Below are positions 1 through 6,441 of a stretch of DNA of 7,399 nt, in pieces (the stretch's first letter is position 1; every line of letters begins with the position of its first letter). The translations under genes and the position numbers were made by a program. Location: positions 1-7,399 of the forward strand of contig JAGWJK010000188.1 of the NCBI GenBank assembly GCA_028865845.1. Reading direction: 5' to 3'. The notes under the pieces were generated by a model. The model made no database searches. It was not told the origin of the DNA and saw only the letters and a list, made by a program, of their open reading frames with translations. The stretch is from Rhizobiaceae bacterium (GTDB lineage Bacteria > Pseudomonadota > Alphaproteobacteria > Rhizobiales > Rhizobiaceae).

Positions 1-99
1 AGATTGGGGGGAGTTTGCCGCCCGTGTTCGTAAAATTAACGGACTTGGTTTCCGCAGATTCGATGTTTGTTTGGGGTGGGTTTACGCAGCAGATTAACG

Positions 100-146
100 A
101 TCTCCCCCCTTGTGGGGGAGATGTCCCGAAAGGGACAGAGGGGGGT
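100..146. repeat. Double-hairpin palindromic repeat, rhizobial intergenic type
   Basis: Two adjacent perfect inverted repeats are visible. The first pairs ATCTCCCCC (100-108) with GGGGGAGAT (114-122) around a 5-nt loop. The second pairs TGTCCC (122-127) with GGGACA (132-137) around a GAAA loop. A G-run (GAGGGGGGT, 138-146) follows, and its AGGGGGG could instead pair with CCCCCCT at 104-110, so two mutually exclusive folds are possible. I recall C-run/G-run units of this layout as common dispersed repeats in rhizobial genomes, but copy number cannot be checked here. The element ends 3 nt before the likely TTG start of the DUF559 gene, and its G-run sits where a Shine-Dalgarno sequence would be. 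Bases 1-99 before it show no feature I can support. Confidence 0.7.
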
Positions 147-149
147 GTC

Positions 150-518
150 TTGCCGCATATTCCGGTCCCGCCGAGAATCCGAAGCAGCGCTCGCCGCATG
201 CGCAAAGTCATGACGGATGCAGAGCTGCGTCTCTGGAACGAATTGCGTGCACATCGCCTTATGGGTCTCGGCTTCCGTCGTCAGGTACCCATCGCGGGTT
301 ACATCGTCGATTTTGCTTGTCCCGTGGAAAAGCTGATCGTTGAAGTCGATGGCTCGCAACACGCCAACGACCGAGAACAGGTTTACGACAGTGAGCGTAG
401 CTCTCGCCTTGAAGCCGACGGTTGGACCGTTATGCGGTTTTGGAATGATGATGTCCTGAGGGATATCGACAATGTCTGCATGCATATCCTTATCGTTCTG
501 GGAAAGCATAAGCCATGA
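150..518 (+). CDS. DUF559 domain protein (Vsr-like endonuclease fold)
   Basis: This is a 122-residue protein of the DUF559 family, whose members have a PD-(D/E)XK nuclease-like fold related to very-short-patch repair endonucleases. The cellular role is not established. Visible family marks are an N-terminal basic helix (RRMRKVMTDAELRLWNELR, about 15-33), a core with VDF and EVDGSQH (Asp54, Glu65, Asp67 as probable metal-binding residues), and the RFWNDDVL segment at 96-103. The domain is nearly the whole protein. The start is uncertain. The frame stays open up to a TTG at 15, but that extension would translate the palindromic repeat, so I prefer TTG at 150, preceded by a G-rich Shine-Dalgarno-like run at 138-145. 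ATG at 198 would cut into the first helix. The stop overlaps the next gene's start (ATGA, 515-518). No methylase or other restriction gene is nearby, so a restriction role is not supported. Confidence 0.75.
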   Translation: MPHIPVPPRIRSSARRMRKVMTDAELRLWNELRAHRLMGLGFRRQVPIAGYIVDFACPVEKLIVEVDGSQHANDREQVYDSERSSRLEADGWTVMRFWNDDVLRDIDNVCMHILIVLGKHKP

Positions 519-997
519 CGCCCCTCACCCATACCGGCGGATGCCAATGCGGTGCGATCCGGTTTCGCGTCCGGGGCGAGCTCAGCGACGCTTCGATCTG
601 CCATTGCCGCATGTGCCAGAAGGCTTTTGGCGCCTATTATGCGCCGCTGGTGTCGACGCGCGGCGCCGAGCTTCTGTGGACGCGGGGAGAGCGGAAGAAA
701 TTTCGGTCGTCGAACTATGTCGAGCGCGGCTTTTGCGGCGATTGCGGTACGCCGCTGACCTATGAGGCGCCCGATGGCGTCGCGGTTGCGGCCGGGGCGT
801 TCGACGATCCTTCGCTGTTGCCGCCGGTCGTGCAGTTCGGCGTGGAGGGCAAGGTCGATTTTGTCGATAGGCTTCATCTCTTGCCAGGGCATCGGACGGA
901 AGAGGATGCCGAACAGGCGCCATTCGTGCTTGAGATAAAGTCCTATCAGCATCCGGACCACGACACGGCAGCGTGGCCGCCGGAGAACGGCCAATGA
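515..997 (+). CDS. GFA/CENP-V domain zinc-binding protein, copy 1
   Basis: A 160-residue protein of the GFA family, named after the glutathione-dependent formaldehyde-activating enzyme Gfa; most members have no proven substrate. All seven family cysteines are present: Cys10 and Cys12 in GGCQCG, Cys29, Cys31 and Cys34 in CHCRMC, and Cys74 and Cys77 in CGDCGTPLTY. In characterised members these hold one structural and one catalytic zinc. The C-terminal half is more variable and ends with QHPDHDT followed by AAWP, shared with the two following copies. The ATG at 515 overlaps the DUF559 stop as ATGA and has a weak GGGAAAG at 500-506, so translation is probably coupled. No signal peptide is visible, so it should be cytoplasmic. 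Formaldehyde or glutathione chemistry is possible but should not be assumed. The family call is secure; the reaction is unknown. Confidence 0.92.
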   Translation: MTPLTHTGGCQCGAIRFRVRGELSDASICHCRMCQKAFGAYYAPLVSTRGAELLWTRGERKKFRSSNYVERGFCGDCGTPLTYEAPDGVAVAAGAFDDPSLLPPVVQFGVEGKVDFVDRLHLLPGHRTEEDAEQAPFVLEIKSYQHPDHDTAAWPPENGQ

Positions 998-1477
998 CGG
1001 CGAAGGCGGTATACAGCGGCGGATGCCAGTGCGGAGCGGTCAGATACCGTGTCGGCGGCGAGCTTGCCTACCCGCATCTTTGCCATTGCCGCATGTGCCA
1101 GAAAGCCTCGGGCAATTACGCCCTGCCGCTTGGCGCAGCCAGACGCGACGATTTCGAGTTGACGCGCGGCGCGCCGTCCTGGTTTCATTCCTCGGATCTC
1201 GTCCGCCGCGGCTTCTGCGCCGCCTGCGGTACGCCGCTGTTCTATGACATTCCCGGTGCGGATTTCATCAATGTGACGCTCGGTTCGCTCGATGAACCGA
1301 TGTCGGTGCAACCGGTCGCACAATCCAATCTTCAGGGCAAAATGCCGTGGTTCCATGCGCTCGATACCCTGCCCGTCGAACCCGACGGCGAGGCCTCCGA
1401 TCGCGCAAGTACGATCCGCGCGTCGAACCATCAACATCCCGATCACGATACCGAAGCTTGGCCACAGGAGAAGAGCC

Positions 1478-1485
<8 letters not shown>
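994..1485 (+). CDS. GFA/CENP-V domain zinc-binding protein, copy 2
   Basis: A 163-residue paralogue of the preceding gene. The seven cysteines are Cys11 and Cys13 (GGCQCG), Cys30, Cys32 and Cys35 (CHCRMC), and Cys75 and Cys78 (CAACGTPLFY), so both zinc sites should be intact. The C-terminal tail is again QHPDHDT followed by EAWP. I chose ATG at 994 because it overlaps the upstream stop as ATGA and has GGAGA at 982-986 with 7-nt spacing; a GTG at 973 would add seven residues inside the upstream gene. The middle and C-terminal parts (DFINVTLGSLDEP onward) differ more from copies 1 and 3 than those two differ from each other, which hints at a different substrate pocket. It is cytoplasmic by lack of signal or membrane segment. 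The substrate is unknown. Confidence 0.92.
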
Positions 1486-2910
<1,425 letters not shown>

Positions 2911-2922
2911 CACAAGGCCTCT

Positions 2923-2959
2923 CAGCTGTTTTCTCCTTCTGAGCGGGAGAAGATGGCTG
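2923..2959. repeat. Imperfect hairpin in the pip-cimA gap
   Basis: A 14-bp imperfect stem pairs 2923-2936 with 2946-2959 around a 9-nt loop. CAGC pairs with GCTG at the base and TTCTCC with GGAGAA near the loop; the four central pairs include three G-T wobbles. No T-run follows on either strand, so it is not a standard intrinsic terminator. The TTCTCC...GGAGAA core resembles palindromic repeats I associate with rhizobial intergenic regions, so it may be a decayed dispersed repeat or an RNA-processing or stabilising element between pip and cimA. Nothing else stands out in this 94-bp gap apart from the cimA ribosome-binding site. Confidence 0.5.
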
Positions 2960-3004
2960 AGGGTCCGCTTCAAAAGAAACAACCGGCTCGCCGGAGGAAC
3001 CAGA

Positions 3005-4621
3005 ATGACCCGCGAAAAAATCTATCTCTTTGACACGACCCTGCGCGACGGGCAGCAGACGCCCGGCATCGATTTTTCGGTCGAGGACAAGATTGCCATC
3101 GCTTCCATGCTGGACGACTTCGGCCTCGACTACGTCGAAGGCGGTTATCCCGGAGCCAATCCGACGGATACGGCCTTCTTCGGTGAAAAGCGAACCCGCA
3201 AAGCCTCGTTCGTCGCCTTCGGCATGACGAAGCGCGCCGGCGTTTCCTCATCCAACGATCCCGGTCTTGCAAGCCTGCTGCAGGCGAAGAGCGATGCGAT
3301 CTGTTTCGTCGCGAAGACCTGGGACTACCATGTCAAGGTCGCGCTCGGCTGCACCAACGAGGAAAACCTCGAATCCATCGAAGAGAGCGTGAAGGCAGCT
3401 GTCGCCGCCGGCAAGGAGGCGATGGTCGACTGCGAGCATTTCTTCGACGGCTACAAGGACAATCCGACCTATGCGCTTGCCTGCGCCAAGACTGCTTACG
3501 ATGCCGGTGCGCGTTGGGTGGTGCTCTGCGACACCAATGGCGGCACACAGCCGCCGGAAATTCGCGCCATCGTCGAAGCAGTGATCGCGGAAGGCGTTCC
3601 CGGGCACTGTCTTGGCATCCATGCGCACAACGATACCGGACAGGCGGTCGCCAATTCGCTCGTCGCCGTCGAGGCCGGCGTGCGCCAGATCCAGGGAACC
3701 CTCAACGGCATCGGCGAGCGCTGCGGCAACGCCAATCTGATCACGCTGATCCCGACGCTGGCGCTAAAGAGCGCCTATAACGTCCGCTTCGAGACCGCGA
3801 TCGACGCGGAAGCGCTGGTCGGGCTGACAAGCCTGTCGCACGCCTTCGACGAGCTGCTCAACCGCTCGCCGGATCACCAGGCGCCTTATGTCGGCGCGTC
3901 CGCCTTCGCCACCAAGGCCGGCATCCACGCCTCGGCGCTGCTCAAGGATCCGCGCACCTATGAACACGTGCCGCCGGAAAGCGTCGGCAACCTTCGCAAG
4001 GTCATGGTCTCAGACCAGGGCGGCAAAGCCAATTTCATCAACGCGCTGAAGCGTCGGGGCATCAATGTCGCCAAGGACGATCCGAAGCTCGACCTGCTGA
4101 TCTCGATCGTCAAGGAGCGCGAAGCCTCGGGCTATGCCTATGAAGGCGCCGACGCCAGCTTCGAGCTTCTGGCGCGCCGCACGCTCGGCACAATCCCGGA
4201 ATTCTTCTCCATCGACGGCTTCCGGGTAATGGTCGAACGCCGCTTCGATTCGCACGGCCGCATCAAGGTCGTCTCCGAAGCCGTGGTGAAGATCGCGATC
4301 GACGGGCAGACGTTGATGTCGGTCGCCGAAGCCGAAGGCCCGGTCAACGCACTCGACCTTGCGCTGCGCAAGGACTTCGGCAAATACCAGCACGAGATCG
4401 ACGACCTCGTGCTCGCCGACTTCAAGGTGCGTATCCTCAATGGCGGTACCGAGGCCGTGACCCGCGTCCTCATCGAATCCACCGATAGCGACGGCGTGCG
4501 CTGGTGGACGGTCGGCGTCTCCGAAAATATCATCGATGCCTCGTTCCAGGCGCTGATGGATTCGGTGATCTACAAGCGGATGAAGAACCGGCACATGGCG
4601 GGGAAGATCGCGGCGGAATAG
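3005..4621 (+). CDS. cimA: (R)-citramalate synthase
   Basis: A 538-residue enzyme of the 2-isopropylmalate synthase/homocitrate synthase family that condenses pyruvate with acetyl-CoA to (R)-citramalate, the first step of the threonine-independent route to 2-oxobutyrate and isoleucine. The TIM-barrel HMGL-like domain covers about 5-275. Signature one is FDTTLRDGQQTPG (9-21) with Asp10 as metal ligand and Arg14-Asp15 as catalytic pair. Signature two contains GIHAHNDTG (204-212, His206 and His208 as ligands), then GTLNGIGERCGNANL (231-245, Asn242). The C-terminal LeuA-type regulatory dimer domain spans about 400-530, which suggests feedback control, probably by isoleucine. The TTLRDGQQTPG form, the length and the overall pattern fit the CimA subfamily better than LeuA. 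GGAGG at 2993-2997, 7 nt before ATG, supports the start. No leuC, leuD or leuB gene is adjacent. A homocitrate or 2-isopropylmalate synthase role is a less likely alternative. Confidence 0.93.
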   Translation: MTREKIYLFDTTLRDGQQTPGIDFSVEDKIAIASMLDDFGLDYVEGGYPGANPTDTAFFGEKRTRKASFVAFGMTKRAGVSSSNDPGLASLLQAKSDAICFVAKTWDYHVKVALGCTNEENLESIEESVKAAVAAGKEAMVDCEHFFDGYKDNPTYALACAKTAYDAGARWVVLCDTNGGTQPPEIRAIVEAVIAEGVPGHCLGIHAHNDTGQAVANSLVAVEAGVRQIQGTLNGIGERCGNANLITLIPTLALKSAYNVRFETAIDAEALVGLTSLSHAFDELLNRSPDHQAPYVGASAFATKAGIHASALLKDPRTYEHVPPESVGNLRKVMVSDQGGKANFINALKRRGINVAKDDPKLDLLISIVKEREASGYAYEGADASFELLARRTLGTIPEFFSIDGFRVMVERRFDSHGRIKVVSEAVVKIAIDGQTLMSVAEAEGPVNALDLALRKDFGKYQHEIDDLVLADFKVRILNGGTEAVTRVLIESTDSDGVRWWTVGVSENIIDASFQALMDSVIYKRMKNRHMAGKIAAE

Positions 4622-4631
4622 CCGGGCTATC

Positions 4632-4655
4632 AAAAAGCTTGACGACAGCGTCAAG
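4632..4655 (-). terminator. Possible minus-strand terminator after cimA
   Basis: A perfect 7-bp stem, CTTGACG (4638-4644) and CGTCAAG (4649-4655), closes a 4-nt loop. Read on the minus strand the stem is followed by C and then five T (from A at 4632-4636), the form of a short intrinsic terminator. On the plus strand it is followed by GAAATG, so it is a poor terminator for cimA. No minus-strand gene ends here; the nearest, the LOG gene, ends at 5663. It could stop antisense transcription running back from that gene through rarD, or simply be a bidirectional mRNA 3'-end hairpin. Confidence 0.3.
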
Positions 4656-4691
4656 GAAATGAATTGGCCCACCGACGCAATTTGGAGTAGG

Positions 4692-4720
4692 CCCGTCATC
4701 AAACACAATAAGATGACGGG
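4692..4720 (+). promoter_or_regulatory. Perfect 9-bp inverted repeat at the rarD start
   Basis: CCCGTCATC (4692-4700) and GATGACGGG (4712-4720) are exact inverted copies around the A-rich 11-nt spacer AAACACAATAA. The right arm ends 9 nt before the rarD ATG at 4730, so it covers the place where the ribosome-binding site should be; the only weak purine run, ACGGGAAA, is partly in this arm. The sequence fits either an mRNA hairpin limiting rarD translation or a dyad operator for a dimeric repressor. A weak promoter could overlap it (TTGGAG at 4682-4687, CACAAT at 4704-4709, 16-bp spacing), which would favour the operator reading. Confidence 0.5.
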
Positions 4721-4729
4721 AAACACTCT

Positions 4730-5641
4730 ATGTCTGCTGACGTCTCCGTTCCGGAGATCAAGAGCGACGACAGCTCACGCGGCTTTGCCTTCGTGCTGAC
4801 GGCCTATCTGCTCTGGGGCATTCTGCCTTTCTACATGAAGGCGGTCGCGCATATTCCATCCTTGGAGGTGATTGCCCACCGTATCCTCTGGTCCGTGCCG
4901 GTCGCGGGCGTGGTGCTTCTGGTCCTCGGGCGGATGGGCGACGTGAAGGCTGCCTTCAAAAACCCGCGCACCCTCGCCATGGCGTCGCTGACGGCGGTGC
5001 TGATCACCATCAACTGGGGCACCTATGTCTGGGCGATCGGTTCGGGACACACGATCGACGCAGCGCTCGGCTATTTCATCAATCCGCTGTTCAGTATCGC
5101 GCTCGGCGCCTTGCTTCTGAAGGAAAGGCTCGCACCGGCGCAGATGGTTGCGATCGGGCTGGCGGCAGTGGCGGTGATCCTGCTTGCGATCGAAGCGGGC
5201 AGCCTGCCCTGGGTGGCGCTATCGCTCACCTTTTCCTGGGGCTTCTACGCCTTCTTCCGCAAGACGCTGCCGGTCGGGCCAAACCAGGGCTTTTTCCTGG
5301 AAGTGCTGCTGCTCTGTATCCCGGCCATGCTCTACATTGCCTATCTCGAAATCAACGGCGAAGGGCATCTCTTCCACACCGGCCTCACGGATACGGCGCT
5401 GTTGCTCGGCTGCGGTCTGGTCACTGCCCTGCCCCTGATGATCTTTGCCAACGGCGCCAAGCTGTTGAAGCTCTCCACCATCGGCATCATGCAATATATC
5501 GTGCCGACGATGGTTTTCCTGATCGCCGTCTTCATCTTCGACGAGCCTTTCGGCACGACGCAGATGATCGCCTTTTCGCTGATCTGGGCGGGGTTGGTGC
5601 TTTACAGCTGGTCGATGCTAAGGCAGAGCCGGGGTCGTTGA
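4730..5641 (+). CDS. rarD: RarD-type EamA-family permease
   Basis: A 303-residue inner-membrane protein of the EamA/DMT transporter superfamily, RarD subfamily. RarD was named from a chloramphenicol-sensitivity context, and the natural substrate is not settled. After a polar 16-residue N-terminus about ten hydrophobic segments can be placed, starting near 18-36, 47-67, 81-97 and 112-131 and ending at 250-271 and 276-296. Family-typical stretches are YLLWGILPFYMKAV (26-39), AHRILWS (49-55), NWGTYVWAI (95-103), ALGYFINPL (112-120) and LKERL (130-134). Length is usual for RarD. The ATG at 4730 gives the expected N-terminus but has only a weak Shine-Dalgarno, which lies within the hairpin arm just upstream. 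It is separated from cimA by 108 bp and converges with the LOG gene, with 21 bp between the stop codons and no convincing terminator. Confidence 0.93.
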   Translation: MSADVSVPEIKSDDSSRGFAFVLTAYLLWGILPFYMKAVAHIPSLEVIAHRILWSVPVAGVVLLVLGRMGDVKAAFKNPRTLAMASLTAVLITINWGTYVWAIGSGHTIDAALGYFINPLFSIALGALLLKERLAPAQMVAIGLAAVAVILLAIEAGSLPWVALSLTFSWGFYAFFRKTLPVGPNQGFFLEVLLLCIPAMLYIAYLEINGEGHLFHTGLTDTALLLGCGLVTALPLMIFANGAKLLKLSTIGIMQYIVPTMVFLIAVFIFDEPFGTTQMIAFSLIWAGLVLYSWSMLRQSRGR

Positions 5642-5662
5642 GGCCCCTGAGGGGACGATCGG

Positions 5663-6286
5663 TCAAAGCTTGGTGATGACCGACTCGTCGCCGCCACGCT
5701 CGCCCTTGATCTGGGCGGCGTGCTTGCTGATTGCCGGAATGATGTCCGCGACCTTGTCGATGACCAACGGCTGGACCCGGTGCGACGTGTGTATGAAGCC
5801 CTCTTCCGTCATGTGGCGGATCAGCTCCATCATCGGATTCCAGAAGCCGTTGATGTTGGCAAAGACCATCGGCTTCTCATGACGGCCGAGCTGGCCCCAT
5901 GTCATGATCTCGACGATCTCCTCTAAAGTGCCGATGCCGCCCGGCAGTGTGACGAAGGCATCGGCCCGCTCGAACATGCCGTGTTTGCGCGTATGCATGT
6001 CCGGGGTTATGATGAGTTCGTCCAACTGGCCGAGCGAATGGCGCGTCGCCTCCATATCGACAAGGAATTCCGGGATGATGCCGGTAACCTGGCCGCCATG
6101 CGACAGGACGCCGCTCGCCACTGCGCCCATGATGCCCTTCGTTCCGCCGCCGTAGACGAGGCGCAATCCGCTCTCGGCGATGCTTTTGCCGAGCTCACGG
6201 CCGGCAGCAATATAGGCCGGATCGCGCCCCGGTCTGGAACCGCAATAGACACAAATGGATCGAATTGGCACAGAATCGTCAGTCAT
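5663..6286 (-). CDS. LOG-family phosphoribohydrolase (TIGR00730 type)
   Basis: A 207-residue protein of the LOG family, historically annotated as lysine decarboxylase-like. Characterised members remove ribose 5-phosphate from cytokinin riboside monophosphates, and some also act on AMP. The hallmark PGGIGTLEE is at 115-123, preceded by MHTRKHGMFERADAF (97-111), where the conserved Arg and Lys and the PGGxGTxxE motif together form the active site. The Rossmann-like start ICVYCGSRPG (11-20) and YGGGTKGIMG (45-54) bind the nucleotide. I chose ATG at 6286; a TTG at 6298 would add four residues. Neither has a clear Shine-Dalgarno, so the message may be leaderless or weakly translated. The gene is convergent with rarD and divergent from the envelope gene at 6442. 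In a plant-associated bacterium it could contribute to free cytokinin; nucleotide salvage is equally possible. Confidence 0.92.
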   Translation of the reverse strand: MTDDSVPIRSICVYCGSRPGRDPAYIAAGRELGKSIAESGLRLVYGGGTKGIMGAVASGVLSHGGQVTGIIPEFLVDMEATRHSLGQLDELIITPDMHTRKHGMFERADAFVTLPGGIGTLEEIVEIMTWGQLGRHEKPMVFANINGFWNPMMELIRHMTEEGFIHTSHRVQPLVIDKVADIIPAISKHAAQIKGERGGDESVITKL

Positions 6287-6441
6287 AGATGCAAACAACT
6301 ATGCTGCAGATGCTCAGTCAAGAATTTTCAAAAGAAAACTTGTGTCCGGGCATGCGGAAATGGCTGAGAAAGCTTGTAAAAGCACGCGAAATCGTTAGCA
6401 ATTTCAAGAGTCGCGACGACGACGCCGCTTGGAGAAGATTA
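6287..6441. promoter_or_regulatory. Divergent spacer between the LOG gene and the envelope gene
   Basis: This 155-bp, comparatively AT-rich spacer must carry the promoter of the LOG gene and probably that of the envelope protein. On the minus strand TTGACT (6321-6316) is a good -35-like hexamer, but the sequence 17 bp downstream (TTGTTT, 6298-6293) is a poor -10; if used, the start point would fall near the LOG ATG. On the plus strand TTGTAA (6374-6379) and AGCAAT (6397-6402) have 17-bp spacing but match the consensus weakly. GGAGAAG at 6431-6437 is the ribosome-binding site for the gene at 6442. The plus-strand frame is open back to an ATG at 6289, so part of the spacer could code for an extension, which I think unlikely. 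Confidence 0.35.

Noticed and set aside
31..36. TAAAAT as a -10 promoter box for the operon
   Set aside because: It matches five of six consensus bases, but no -35-like hexamer is found at 16-18 bp upstream.
15..149. Longer DUF559 protein starting at TTG 15
   Set aside because: The added 45 residues would translate the palindromic repeat and have no resemblance to the domain.
1292..1477. N-terminal extension of the third GFA protein
   Set aside because: It lies wholly within the second GFA gene in another frame, while ATG 1478 has a good Shine-Dalgarno and matches the N-termini of the paralogues.
4010..4726. A 238-codon minus-strand open frame over the end of cimA
   Set aside because: Most of it is antisense to the conserved cimA regulatory domain, and the translated sequence shows no recognisable domain.
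5644..5654. CCCC-TGA-GGGG hairpin as a terminator between rarD and the LOG gene
   Set aside because: The stem is only 4 bp with a 3-nt loop and no T-run follows on either strand, so it is too weak to call.
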